64,000 nt of DNA from Pseudodesulfovibrio thermohalotolerans (GCF_021353295.2 NZ_CP120635.1:1601001-1665000); one strand, 5' to 3'. Counted from the first letter of the stretch, positions 32,403 to 41,543 are shown. Translations and numbers: made by a program. Notes: a model not told the origin generated them from the letters alone.

Positions 32403-32771
32403 ATGCCTAAACATATTCTGATAGTGGACGATTCAAAAACCGTTAGGAACCTTGTGGCCTTCATCATGAAGAAGGAAGGTTTCAAGGTGACCACGGCCGA
32501 GGACGGACTGGACGGCCTGGAGAAGTTGTACAGCCTGTCCGAGGTGGATTTGATCGTGTCGGACGTGAACATGCCCCGCATGGACGGGCTGACATTCATC
32601 AAGACCGTCAGGGAACAGGCCGCGTACAGGGATATCCCCATCGTGGTGCTGTCCACCGAGGGCCAGGACAAGGATATCCAGACCGGATTGACCGTGGGCG
32701 CGAATCTGTACATGATCAAACCCGCCCAGCCGGAGAAACTTGTTCGAAACGTCAAGATGCTGCTGGGGTAG
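32403..32771 (+). CDS. cheY: Response regulator CheY
   Basis: 122 residues, a single receiver domain: acidic pair in ILIVDDSKTVRN, phosphoacceptor Asp in LIVSDVNMPRMDG, Thr/Ser in VVLSTEGQD and Lys in YMIKPAQPEK. There is no output domain, so it should bind FliM at the flagellar switch. GGGGGAG precedes the ATG. Confidence 0.9.
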   Translation: MPKHILIVDDSKTVRNLVAFIMKKEGFKVTTAEDGLDGLEKLYSLSEVDLIVSDVNMPRMDGLTFIKTVREQAAYRDIPIVVLSTEGQDKDIQTGLTVGANLYMIKPAQPEKLVRNVKMLLG

Positions 32772-32855
32772 CCGTTTGTTTTTCAACGGCGTGACAATGC
32801 AATCGATGCGGCGGGCGAAAGGCCGAACGGCCGCACTGCCGCAAAAGGAATCTCG

Positions 32856-34244
32856 ATGAGCCAGGACTTTCTCGATCCGGAAATCTTGTCCGATTTTTTC
32901 GCTGAAGCTAAAGAGCATTTGGAGACCATCGAGCCCAATCTGCTCGAACTGGAGAAGAGCCCGGACAACCTCGGCCTTCTCAACGAGATATTTCGGCCCA
33001 TGCATTCCCTCAAGGGGGCGTCGGGCTTTCTCGGCCTGAACAAGATAAACGGGCTGGCCCACAAGGCCGAAAACATTCTGGATGAATTGCGCCAGGGCTC
33101 CATGCGGGTGACCGGTTCCATCATGGACCTGATCCTCTCGGCGACGGACGCCTTGCGGACCATGGTGGACAACCTGGAGACCAGCGGCGTCGAAGGGGAT
33201 GTGGACACCGCGCCCATCATCGCGCGGATCGAGGCGGCGCTGCTTGGCGAGCTTCCGGAAGAGGGCGGCGTTGCGCCGGTCGAAGCCGGGGGCGAACCTG
33301 TCGTCGAAGCGCCTGTCATCGAGGCCGCCGCCAACCCAGAACCCGTACACCTTGAACCGGAACCCGTCATGACGGGCGAAGCCGGAGATGCCGATATGAC
33401 CGCTTTTAATCCGCAGCCCGATCCTGATTTCGATCCTTCTCCCTATTCGCTGACAACCGTGGGCGAGGGGCATCTGGCCGACTTTCTTGAAGAGGCGCAC
33501 GAGATCGTCGAGAATCTGAACCGATGCCTTCTGGCTTTGGAGGGCGATCCGGGCGGCAACGACGAACTTATCAACGATACATTCCGCTATTTCCACAACC
33601 TCAAGGGCAACAGCGGCATCATCGGGTTCAAGGAACTCAACTCCCTGACGCACGAAGCCGAAACCTTGTTGAACCGGGTTCGCAAAGGCGAGATCGCCTC
33701 CGGCCAGGGGCTTATCGATCTGCTCCTGGCGACCGTGGACCTCATCGAGGCTTTGGTGGGCAAGGTCGACTTGGAGAATGGTCGGGTGGAGCCGCTTGAT
33801 ACAAGCGTCATGGTTCAGGTCCTTCGGAAGGTTACCGAGGACGGCAGCGTGGACGCAGTGGCCGGAGCCGTGCCTGTGGGCAGGCAAGCCGGCGAGGCGG
33901 TTGCCGAATCTGCCGGGGAAGCCGGGGCCTCGAAGTCAGCCCCTGTCGCCGAGTACGATCCCGAGGATGTGACCCTGTTCATCCAGACCATCGAGCAGCA
34001 GTTCGAAGCCGTGACGGTCGCCTTCCGGCTTCTTCGTGAGGATTCCGGGCAGAAGGATATCATCGACGGCCTGTACAGGGCTTTTCAGACCATCCAGAAT
34101 TCCACGGGTTACATGGGATTCGACGAGATCAAGGAATACGCGGCCCGGACGGTGGGGCTGGTGGATCAGGCCCGCAACTCGGACATGGATTTTTCACTGA
34201 TGCTCGACATCCTGGAGCAAGAGTACGCCATCCTTCGGGTATGA
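32856..34244 (+). CDS. cheA: CheA N-terminal part (Hpt domains)
   Basis: 462 residues. It contains Hpt domain 1 (residues about 8-110; His in PMHSLKGASGFLGLNKING), an acidic linker, Hpt domain 2 (about 205-310; His in YFHNLKGNSGIIGF) and a third, degenerate Hpt-like domain (about 365-460) where the site reads AFQTIQNSTGYMGF without His. It stops at 34242-34244 just after the third domain; the kinase part continues in the next frame. A single full-length CheA of about 970 residues is expected, so this is either a split gene or a frameshift. Confidence 0.85.
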   Translation: MSQDFLDPEILSDFFAEAKEHLETIEPNLLELEKSPDNLGLLNEIFRPMHSLKGASGFLGLNKINGLAHKAENILDELRQGSMRVTGSIMDLILSATDALRTMVDNLETSGVEGDVDTAPIIARIEAALLGELPEEGGVAPVEAGGEPVVEAPVIEAAANPEPVHLEPEPVMTGEAGDADMTAFNPQPDPDFDPSPYSLTTVGEGHLADFLEEAHEIVENLNRCLLALEGDPGGNDELINDTFRYFHNLKGNSGIIGFKELNSLTHEAETLLNRVRKGEIASGQGLIDLLLATVDLIEALVGKVDLENGRVEPLDTSVMVQVLRKVTEDGSVDAVAGAVPVGRQAGEAVAESAGEAGASKSAPVAEYDPEDVTLFIQTIEQQFEAVTVAFRLLREDSGQKDIIDGLYRAFQTIQNSTGYMGFDEIKEYAARTVGLVDQARNSDMDFSLMLDILEQEYAILRV

Positions 34245-35776
34245 TTATGGCGGCCATCAAAACTTTGCCCGGCGACCCCGAGATTGAAGCCTCGCAGGAG
34301 CCTGTTTCCGGGACCGAGCCCAAGCCTGTCGAGGCCGTTGTTTCGGCTTCGGAACCTGCCATAGCGGCGGAATCCGCACCGGTGCGGACTTCCGAGCCCC
34401 GTGCCGAGGCCAAGCCCGCTCCGGTCGAGCGGCCCACGGCCAAGTCGCAAGGCGAGCCCGTTCCCGCGGCAAGGAACGCCGCGTCCATGGTTCCGGCCAA
34501 GAATGGCGGTGCTCAGCCTCCGGTCAAGCCCAAGGCGTCAAGCACGATCCGCGTGGACCATCACAAGCTGGATCACCTCATGAACGTCATCGGCGAGCTC
34601 ATCATCAACCGCAACCGCTACGCCATGCTTGCCCGCGCTTTGGAAGAAGGGCAGGAGGACGTGCACGTGGTGGCGCAGCAGCTCACCGAGACCACATACG
34701 CCATGGCCCGCATTTCCGACGACCTGCAGGATACGATCATGAAGGTCCGTATGGTGCCGGTGCAGACCGTCTTTTCCCGCTTCCCCCGTCTGGTTAGGGA
34801 CTTGAGCCGCAAGTCCGGCAAGCAGGTGGAATTGATAATGGAAGGCGAGGAGACCGAGTTCGACAAGTCCGTGGTGGAGGAAATCGGCGATCCGCTGGTT
34901 CACCTGGTCCGCAACGCTGTCGACCATGGCCTTGAGGACGAGGAGACCCGTATCGCGGCGGGCAAGAAGCCCAAGGGCCACGTTTGGCTCCGCGCCTACC
35001 ACAAGGGCAATTCCGTGGCCATTGAAGTGGAGGACGACGGCAGGGGCATGGACCCGGAAAAGCTCCGCCAGGTGGCTGTGCGCAAGGGGGTCATCACCCC
35101 GGAAGAGGCCAATGCCATGGATGACCGCGAGGCGCTGGACCTCATCTTCGCGCCGGGCTTCTCCTCCGCCGAGAAGGTCACCGACATTTCGGGGCGCGGC
35201 GTGGGCATGGATGTGGTCAAGACCAATATCAAGAACCTCAAGGGCAGCGTGAACACCCAGTCCGAGGTGGGCAAGGGCAGCAAGCTGACCCTGACCCTGC
35301 CGCTGACTCTGGCCATCATCGACGCGCTTATGGTTCAGGTGGCGGGCGACACCTTCGCCATTCCCTTGGACGCCGTGTCCGAGACCACCAAGATCGAGGT
35401 GGAAAAGCTCTCCGACATCAACAATCGCAAGGCCGTCACCCTGCGGGGCGAGGTCCTCGGTATCGTCGAGCTGGCTGAACTGCTCGACATGCCCCGGTCC
35501 ATGGACGAGCGCGATGTTCTGCCCATGGTCGTCATCCAGGATAACGACCGGCGGCTCGGCTTGGTCGTTGACCGGCTCCTCGAAAGGCAGGAGATCGTCA
35601 TCAAGCCGCTTGGCCAGTATCTTAACAATTTCAATCTCAAGGGGCTGTCCGGCGCGACCATCATGGGCGACGGCTCGGTAGTCCTCATTCTCGATCCGCA
35701 CGAAATCTACAGCCTCTCCACACAACTCGGCCGCAGGGAGCCGCTTGTCGTGGCCGGGGCCGTTTCGGGCCGTTAA
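34241..35776 (+). CDS. cheA: CheA C-terminal part (dimerisation, kinase, CheW domains)
   Basis: 511 residues starting ATGA over the stop of the N-terminal part, with no ribosome site in front. An Ala/Pro/Glu-rich linker (residues 1-95) leads to the P3 helices (DHHKLDHLMNVIGELIINRN), ATPase motifs (N-box LVHLVRNAVDHGLED, G1 EDDGRGMD, F/G2 boxes with SGRGVGMDVVKTNI and GKGSKLTLTLPLTL) and a CheW-like C-terminal domain. It has no phosphorylatable His of its own; it needs the N-terminal half. Inserting one base in GGG at 34236-34238 would fuse the two frames. Confidence 0.85.
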   Translation: MIMAAIKTLPGDPEIEASQEPVSGTEPKPVEAVVSASEPAIAAESAPVRTSEPRAEAKPAPVERPTAKSQGEPVPAARNAASMVPAKNGGAQPPVKPKASSTIRVDHHKLDHLMNVIGELIINRNRYAMLARALEEGQEDVHVVAQQLTETTYAMARISDDLQDTIMKVRMVPVQTVFSRFPRLVRDLSRKSGKQVELIMEGEETEFDKSVVEEIGDPLVHLVRNAVDHGLEDEETRIAAGKKPKGHVWLRAYHKGNSVAIEVEDDGRGMDPEKLRQVAVRKGVITPEEANAMDDREALDLIFAPGFSSAEKVTDISGRGVGMDVVKTNIKNLKGSVNTQSEVGKGSKLTLTLPLTLAIIDALMVQVAGDTFAIPLDAVSETTKIEVEKLSDINNRKAVTLRGEVLGIVELAELLDMPRSMDERDVLPMVVIQDNDRRLGLVVDRLLERQEIVIKPLGQYLNNFNLKGLSGATIMGDGSVVLILDPHEIYSLSTQLGRREPLVVAGAVSGR

Positions 35777-35803
35777 AAAGAACCTCCTGCTGCAGGAGGA
35801 CGG

Positions 35804-35845
35804 AAGAGGGAAAGCCCGCAAGGGGTTTTCCCTCTTTTCTTTTTG
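35804..35845 (+). terminator. Terminator of the chemotaxis operon
   Basis: GAGGGAAA pairs with TTTCCCTC and is followed by TTTTCTTTTTG. A second perfect hairpin CCTCCTGC-T-GCAGGAGG precedes it at 35783-35799. Confidence 0.75.
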
Positions 35846-35925
35846 GGATTATGGCCATGCATATCCGGCGTTGGAAGCGTCGGTATTATGGAGTCTCAAC
35901 GGTTTCGGCTGTCGGTCGGAGCGCA

Positions 35926-35961
35926 TGAAAAAAGGCCGGGGAGTGATCGCTCCCCGGCCTT
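35926..35961 (-). terminator. Terminator of the multi-pass membrane protein gene
   Basis: AAGGCCGGGGAG pairs with CTCCCCGGCCTT over TGATCG, 12 bp. On the minus strand TTTTTTCATG follows. Confidence 0.8.
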
Positions 35962-35983
35962 CTTGTCGTCTTGCGCCGTTCGG

Positions 35984-36910
35984 TTACATCATGGTCACGA
36001 AGTTGATGAACAGGGTGACGTTGAGGGCGTGCATGACCCAGAACAGGGCTACCGCCAGGAAGGCCAGACCCTTGAGGCGCAGAGGGGATTCGCTACGGCC
36101 CATGAACAGCCAGATGAAGGCGCAGATCGCGCCGATGGCGACCAGCGCGACCCAGACGAAGGCGAGCGGGGTCCCCAAGACAAGGGTTTTGACGTCTTCG
36201 GGCAGCCTGGAAAAGAGCCAGCCCTGGCAGGCCAGGAAACCGATCATGGGCAGCAGAGACCAGCGGGCGGCGATGCGCAGGGCGAAATTGTAGTAGTCGC
36301 GTCCGAAGTCGTCCTTTTTCCTGCGGACGATGACGTAGGCGAGGCTCAGCGCGGCGGCGGCCGACAGGAGGAGCAGGGCGTACATGGCCGACATGGGCAG
36401 GGCGAGGATGGTCGTGCTGGACAGGGCGTCCACGGCGGGTTCGGCCTGTGAGAAATTGATGGCCAGCTTGGCCGGGAGGATGATGGCCAGCCCGATGAAG
36501 GCGCCCAGAGAGGCCAGTATTCCAAGAGCGATGTGGGCCGCCTTGGCGTTGCGCAGCTTTTTCCAGGTCAGGAAATAGATTAGTCCGGCGACCACGAACA
36601 CACCCAGGGCGGTCAGGCCGTTGAAGAAGGGCGAACCGGGAGTTATGTAGGCGGCGTAGAGTTCAGGGAACCTGGTTATGGTGATGCCCATGGAGGCCCC
36701 GCAGATGAGAATCAGGGCAATGGTCAGGATAAGGCCCATACCTGCGGTTTGTTGGCCGTATTTGTCGAAGAAGACCTTTTTCCGGGTCTTGGCGGTGAGT
36801 TCCGCCAGGAGGGCGATGGCCGGGCTGCCAAGAGCGGCCATGCAGAGTAGGCTGAAAAAGGCGGGGGCCAGCATGTAGCCGACGAGAACCAGGGTTTCTT
36901 GGGTGTTCAT
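35984..36910 (-). CDS. Multi-pass membrane protein, unknown
   Basis: 308 residues from ATG 36910 (GGAG ten bases upstream). About eight hydrophobic segments, such as LVGYMLAPAFFSLLCMAALG, LILTIALILICGASMGI, FVVAGLIYFLTW, LALPMSAMYALLLLSAAAAL and GLAFLAVALFWVMHALNVTL. No transporter signature. It faces convergently to the chemotaxis operon and divergently to the CpoB-like gene. An energy-metabolism or sensor role cannot be decided. Confidence 0.75.
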   Translation of the reverse strand: MNTQETLVLVGYMLAPAFFSLLCMAALGSPAIALLAELTAKTRKKVFFDKYGQQTAGMGLILTIALILICGASMGITITRFPELYAAYITPGSPFFNGLTALGVFVVAGLIYFLTWKKLRNAKAAHIALGILASLGAFIGLAIILPAKLAINFSQAEPAVDALSSTTILALPMSAMYALLLLSAAAALSLAYVIVRRKKDDFGRDYYNFALRIAARWSLLPMIGFLACQGWLFSRLPEDVKTLVLGTPLAFVWVALVAIGAICAFIWLFMGRSESPLRLKGLAFLAVALFWVMHALNVTLFINFVTMM

Positions 36911-37105
36911 TATCGATGGACTCCGGTAGGGTTGCCGAGGCGAGACCGTGCCCCGTGGGCGTTTTTTTGCCTGAAAAACGTGTTGCGCGCAAGGGCGCAT
37001 TTTCCGGGCTAAATGGACGTGGCCTATCTGATTCCTTGCAAAAAATCAGTGTATCGCCTATTGCCTATGAAACGTCCAAACAAGACTGCGCGGAGATTCC
37101 TGCTG

Positions 37106-37996
37106 ATGAAATGCCTGAAACTTCTTCTGGTTGCTTTGACCTGTCTGCCGTTGGTCGCCTGCGCCGCTACCGGCAAAAACGCCGGGACCGAGGCGGCGAG
37201 CACGGAGTGGCGCATTCAGAGTCTTGAAGAGAGCTTCCTCAATTTCCGCGAGCAACAGCGAAAGATGGCCGACGAGGACGCCTTGGAACGTCGAAAGCTC
37301 GAAGAGCGCATTGCCGCCGCCGAGGTCGAATTGGCCACACTGCGCACAGGTCAAGCCGGGAGCGTTGCCGCATCGGCCGAAGACACATCCGGCGATGCCC
37401 CTTGGGCCGAGGATCTCAAGCCCGATGAAAACGGTTGGGTGGAAGGCGTCAAGCCCGTGGAGGAGGGAACGTCCGCTGTGAAAAGCGACGCGGAGCAGCC
37501 GTGGGCCAAGGTGCCCGGACCTGCCCAGACATCGCCCGAATCCGAGACAAAGGCTTCCGTCCCGGCCAAAGCGGCGTCCAAGGCCGCTTCGAAACCGACT
37601 CCCAAGCCCGCGCCTGCATCGGATCCAAAGACTCTTTATGAGCGGGGATATGCCCGGTACAATGCCGGCGACTATGCCGGGGCGCGGACCGTTTTTGATG
37701 ATTTCGTGGCCCGGTACCCGAACGACAAGCTCGCGGCCAATGCTTTGTACTGGAAGGGGGAGACCTACTATTCCGAACGGAATTATCCCCAGGCCATCCT
37801 GGCTTTCAAGGAAGTCACGGGCAAGTTCCCCAAACACGACAAGGCCGCTGCGGCTTTGCTCAAGATCGGCATGTCTTATGACCGGGTGGGCGACCCGGAC
37901 AACGCGATTTTCTACCTGCGCGCGCTGGTAGAGGACTTCCCCAAGTCCTCTGCCGCCGGGCTTGGCCGCAAGGAGTTGGCCAGGCTGGGCGGCTAA
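37106..37996 (+). CDS. CpoB/YbgF-like TPR lipoprotein
   Basis: 296 residues from ATG 37106 (GGAG upstream). A lipoprotein signal KLLLVALTCLPLVAC (cleavage before Cys about residue 18) leads to a coiled coil (residues 30-80: SLEESFLNFREQQRKMADED), an Ala/Pro/Lys linker and three TPR-like repeats (TLYERGYARYNAGDYAGART; ALYWKGETYYSERNYPQAIL; ALLKIGMSYDRVGDPDNAIF). CpoB links outer-membrane constriction to cell-wall synthesis with Tol proteins; no tol gene is nearby. Confidence 0.8.
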   Translation: MKCLKLLLVALTCLPLVACAATGKNAGTEAASTEWRIQSLEESFLNFREQQRKMADEDALERRKLEERIAAAEVELATLRTGQAGSVAASAEDTSGDAPWAEDLKPDENGWVEGVKPVEEGTSAVKSDAEQPWAKVPGPAQTSPESETKASVPAKAASKAASKPTPKPAPASDPKTLYERGYARYNAGDYAGARTVFDDFVARYPNDKLAANALYWKGETYYSERNYPQAILAFKEVTGKFPKHDKAAAALLKIGMSYDRVGDPDNAIFYLRALVEDFPKSSAAGLGRKELARLGG

Positions 37997-38083
37997 TCCG
38001 CCGTCCCGCCCAGGCGTGTCCGAGGGCCGGTTTCCCTGTCCGGGAACCGGCCTTGTCGTTTCCGAAGAGGTTTGGCTGGGTTT

Positions 38084-39313
38084 ATGGACCTGCAACGAGA
38101 ATTCTTCGCCTGTCTGGCTCTCAAGCACACCCCGGGGGTAGGGGCCAAGGTCTGGCGCGAGCTTTTTACCGTCTATCCGAGCGCGTACGACGCCGTGCAG
38201 GACGCGGCCTCCTGGCATGACCGGGAGTTGTCGTCTCGTGCCCAGGCCAGGGCCTGTGCACGGGAAGTTTGGCGCGAGAAGGCCGAGACGGAGTTTCGGG
38301 AGGCCCGGCGGCTGGATATGGACGTGGTCACCTGGTTCGATCCCCGGTTTCCCGCTTCCCTCAAGGAAATTCCCGATCCCCCGGCCCTGCTTTACGTGCG
38401 CGGAGACACGACCCTGCTGGGCAATCCCGGCGTGGCCGTGGTCGGAGCCAGGGAGTGTACCCGCCTCGGCCTGGAAACCGCCGGGAAGATCAGCGCGCAG
38501 CTTTCTAGGATAGGCATTACGGTTATTTCCGGCCTGGCGCTCGGCATTGACAGGCAGGCCCACCTGGGCGGCCTCAAGGGTGTCGGGTCCTCCATAGCGG
38601 TGCTCGGCTGCGGCCTGGATGTGGACTATCCCCAGGGCAACCGTGATGTGCGCCGCGAACTTTACGGCAAAGGCCTTGTCGTCAGCGAGTTCGCTCCGGG
38701 GATGGAGCCGCGCGGCAGGCATTTCCCGGTGCGCAACCGGCTTATCAGCGGGTTGTCGCTCGGCGTGTTGGTGGCGGAAGCCGCCCATAACAGCGGTAGT
38801 TTGATTACCGCCCGGTTGGCAGGCGAGCAGGGCAAGGACGTCTTCGCTGTTCCGGGGCCCCTCGGCCAACCGACTTTTACGGGTTGCCATAGGCTTATCA
38901 AGCAGGGAGCGGCGCTTGTGGAATCCGCTTCGGATATCGTCGAGATTTTGCGTTTCGATTTCGCCCGCGAGTTGGCCGAAGTCCCTGATCCCGATCCCGA
39001 TGCCGAGGACACGGGGGTTGACGTGGCCCGTGCCGTGGTCAAAAAGAAGAAAGCGTCCGCTGTGCCGGATGGCGGCGGGGAGCGGAAGCCTCGGAAGCGG
39101 CCGCCCTTGGCGGAACGGGAGGCGATGGTTTTGAGTGCGGAGGAGAGTCGGATCATGGATCTTCTCAATGCCGCCGACAAGATGCACATAGATGCCCTGG
39201 GGCGGGAGCTTGGCTGGGATTCGGCCACGGTCAGCCGCGTGCTTCTTATATTGGAAATGCGCGGTGCGGTGAGTCAACTGCCCGGTATGTGGTATCTTGC
39301 CCGTGAAGAATAA
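38084..39313 (+). CDS. dprA: DNA processing protein DprA
   Basis: 409 residues from ATG 38084. The Rossmann-like DNA_processg_A domain (residues 70-295) has GVAVVGARECTRLGLETAGK, ISGLALGIDRQAHLGGL, IAVLGCGLDVDYPQ, RNRLISGLS and SLITARLAGEQGKDVFAVPG; a linker and a C-terminal winged helix follow (residues about 345-405, LGRELGWDSATVSRVLLILE). It loads RecA on incoming single strands during transformation. A TTG twelve bases upstream is an alternative start. Confidence 0.95.
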   Translation: MDLQREFFACLALKHTPGVGAKVWRELFTVYPSAYDAVQDAASWHDRELSSRAQARACAREVWREKAETEFREARRLDMDVVTWFDPRFPASLKEIPDPPALLYVRGDTTLLGNPGVAVVGARECTRLGLETAGKISAQLSRIGITVISGLALGIDRQAHLGGLKGVGSSIAVLGCGLDVDYPQGNRDVRRELYGKGLVVSEFAPGMEPRGRHFPVRNRLISGLSLGVLVAEAAHNSGSLITARLAGEQGKDVFAVPGPLGQPTFTGCHRLIKQGAALVESASDIVEILRFDFARELAEVPDPDPDAEDTGVDVARAVVKKKKASAVPDGGGERKPRKRPPLAEREAMVLSAEESRIMDLLNAADKMHIDALGRELGWDSATVSRVLLILEMRGAVSQLPGMWYLAREE

Positions 39314-39328
39314 TTATTTGGGGATAGT

Positions 39329-39601
39329 ATGGATTGGAAATTACTCGCAACCACCTTTGGCACGCTGTTCGTGGCCGAGCTCGGAGACAAGACGCAGCTT
39401 GCCTGTATGCTCATGACGGCCAAGACCCAGAAACCCTGGACCGTGTTTCTCGGCTCGTCCCTGGCGCTGGTCCTGGTCAGTTTTCTCGGAGTCATGTTCG
39501 CACAGTTCGTCTGCCAGTATATTCCGCCCGAGATCATCAAGAAGATTGCCGCCGTGGCTTTTGTGGTCATGGGTTGTTTGATTTTCTTTGATAAGATTTG
39601 A
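39329..39601 (+). CDS. Half-size GDT1/TMEM165-type (UPF0016) transporter
   Basis: 90 residues with the signature FVAELGDKTQLACMLM (E-x-G-D-K-[TS]), a charged loop, and two more membrane segments (VFLGSSLALVLVSFLGVMFA; IAAVAFVVMGCLIFF). Full-size members repeat the motif twice; this one is a single unit, so it should dimerise or pair with another half. Members export Mn or Ca ions. Starts 15 bases after dprA. Confidence 0.8.
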   Translation: MDWKLLATTFGTLFVAELGDKTQLACMLMTAKTQKPWTVFLGSSLALVLVSFLGVMFAQFVCQYIPPEIIKKIAAVAFVVMGCLIFFDKI

Positions 39602-39675
39602 TTAAGCGGGGTTGTGGGACGCGCGGCCGCAGTGTATTTGGATTATCGAGGCCGCAGTCCTCGCAATGAGTCGCC

Positions 39676-40074
39676 ATGCAGAAAATACCCATCAATCTCG
39701 CAGCACCCGGCATGAAGCTGGCCAAGCCCGTCACCAAGGAGGGGGGCATGACCATCATGGCCGAAGGTATGGAACTGACCGAAAGCCTCATTTCACGGCT
39801 TGAGGCCATGAAAATCGAGCGTATTACCGTGCAGGGCCATCCCGTGGAAATGGGCGGGGCCGGTGCCGGAACGCGCTGGGGCGAGCGGCGGGATCGTCTG
39901 GACCACCTTTTCAGGCGGTATTCTGGCGATAAGTGGATGACGCGGGTCAAGGAGCGTATGCGTCAGTATTTCCAGATCAAGGCCGCCGCTCAGGAAGCGA
40001 AGATAAAGACTGCGCAACAGCCGGACGTTGCCGGGGAAGGGGAGTCTTCCGAAAAAGGCGGAGAGGGCGCATGA
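39676..40074 (+). CDS. Conserved small protein coupled to an HDOD gene
   Basis: 132 residues. It begins MQKIPINLAAPGMKLAKPVT with a strand-rich N-terminal domain found in front of HD/HDOD proteins in Desulfovibrio (LAxPGMxLAxPV), then a helical RDRLDHLFRRYSGDKWMTRV and an acidic tail. ATGA overlap with the HDOD gene suggests joint translation. A role in the same signalling step is inferred. Confidence 0.65.
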   Translation: MQKIPINLAAPGMKLAKPVTKEGGMTIMAEGMELTESLISRLEAMKIERITVQGHPVEMGGAGAGTRWGERRDRLDHLFRRYSGDKWMTRVKERMRQYFQIKAAAQEAKIKTAQQPDVAGEGESSEKGGEGA

Positions 40075-40913
40075 GCATGGACGACGATCTCAAAACCCGG
40101 ATCAAGGGCGAGATATTGCAGGTCAAGGATCTGCCGACCCTGCCGCAGGTGCTGGACAAGGTAACTCGGCTGGTGGAGGACCCCGACGCATCGAGCGAAG
40201 CCATCGCCAAGGTCATCGCCACAGACCAGGTCCTTTCCGCCAAGGTCCTCAAGATGGTTAACTCGCCCATCTACGGTTTCCCCGGACGTATCAGTTCCAT
40301 TCAGCACGCCCTGGTGCTGCTCGGTTTCAACGTCGTGCGTGGCATCATTATTTCCACCTCGGTCTTCGACATGATGGTTCAGGCCATGAAGGGGCTGTGG
40401 GAGCACTCCCTCGGCTGCGCCACGGCCTGCAACATCATTGCCCGCCGGGCCGGTTTCGAGGACCCGGAGGAGTATGCCGTTGCCGGGTTGCTTCACGATT
40501 TGGGCAAGGTGGTCACCGCCGTGCAGCTTCCGGACACCCATGCGGCCATTCTGAAGGCGGTCGAAGCCAAAAATCTGAATTACTTTCAGGCCGAGAAGGA
40601 CGTGCTCGGCTTCGGTCACGACCGCATCAACGCCTGGCTTGCCCGCCATTGGGGGCTGCCGCCGAATATTCGCGAGGCCATGACCCGCCATCATGCCCCG
40701 CAACTGGCCGAGTTCTACAAGCCCATGTCCTGCGTGGTCCATATCGGTGATTTCCTCGTTCGGCTTCTGGAGTTCGGCAACGCCGGGGACGACCAGACCG
40801 CCTACCTTCGTCCCGAGGCCCTTATCGAACTCAAATTCCGCATGAGCGACCTGGACAAGGTCATGGACGAGATGGCCGGACAGCTCCTCGAAGTCTCGGA
40901 CCTGACCTTCTGA
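40071..40913 (+). CDS. HDOD domain protein
   Basis: 280 residues starting MSMDDDLKTRIKGEILQVKD. The HDOD domain spans residues about 15-215: LPTLPQVLDKVTRLVEDPDA, KVIATDQVLSAKVLKMVNSP, IQHALVLLGFNVVRGIIIST and GLLHDLGKVVTAVQLP. HDOD proteins are HD-fold regulators tied to chemotaxis and c-di-GMP control. The following segment is a helical cap. GGAG in the end of the previous gene serves as ribosome site. Confidence 0.85.
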   Translation: MSMDDDLKTRIKGEILQVKDLPTLPQVLDKVTRLVEDPDASSEAIAKVIATDQVLSAKVLKMVNSPIYGFPGRISSIQHALVLLGFNVVRGIIISTSVFDMMVQAMKGLWEHSLGCATACNIIARRAGFEDPEEYAVAGLLHDLGKVVTAVQLPDTHAAILKAVEAKNLNYFQAEKDVLGFGHDRINAWLARHWGLPPNIREAMTRHHAPQLAEFYKPMSCVVHIGDFLVRLLEFGNAGDDQTAYLRPEALIELKFRMSDLDKVMDEMAGQLLEVSDLTF

Positions 40914-41228
40914 TACAGCCCCGGGCATGTAACTGCGAGTCGCCTCTTGCACGGTTCGCATTCCCTCGGTTTGCGTCTCCCGGAACAGATTATTCCCGTT
41001 CCGAAACCAACATCCATTCCGTCTGCTGGTCGGCGGATTTCCGCCGATACATCTTTGTAGGTACGTAAAGAACGCATCATTTCCGTCTCGAAATGCCGTC
41101 TATTTTCGACGGAACAGGCGTGGTTTTTTTCGTGGATTACAATCGTTGAGGACATATTGGTTGAGTGGTCAATCAATCATGGCGGGCAGTTGTGAAAGGC
41201 CGTGTTTGCGATAGGGCGGGAGTTTTTT

Positions 41229-41369
41229 ATGTCGAGGCGGCCCATACGTGTCGACTGTGTCGGCCATTGGCGTTTTGTCGCCGAGGTCTTTTTCGAATCG
41301 GCTGATTTCAGCCGACTAAAAAAGCTGTCATCCCGGCTGGTTCCAAATGATCCCGGTTTTTCCCTTTGA
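41229..41369 (+). CDS. Possible 46-residue protein in the transporter leader
   Basis: The ATG at 41229 has GGGAG six bases upstream and reads MSRRPIRVDCVGHWRFVAEV, ending SRLVPNDPGFSL. It is basic and lies within the 630-base segment 40914-41543, which otherwise holds only small dyads (GGCGGATTTCCGCC; CGGCTGATTTCAGCCG inside this frame). It could be a leader peptide or chance. Confidence 0.3.
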   Translation: MSRRPIRVDCVGHWRFVAEVFFESADFSRLKKLSSRLVPNDPGFSL

Positions 41370-41543
41370 TGACGGGCATGGCATGTCTGTTGCTCTCGGC
41401 TTTGTGGTTTCAGGTGTCAAAAGGGGCATGAAACCGACTGCGCGGCATGGTGCGGGTTCCCTGAACCCGTTGTTGGGGCAAGCGTATCCCTGATGCGTCG
41501 GCGCGCATGGCGGCCGCCTCTTTCCCCTTCGGGGGAGTTCAAG

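Noticed and set aside
37058..39277. 739-residue minus-strand open frame over CpoB-like and dprA genes
   Set aside because: Shadow of two supported genes on the other strand.
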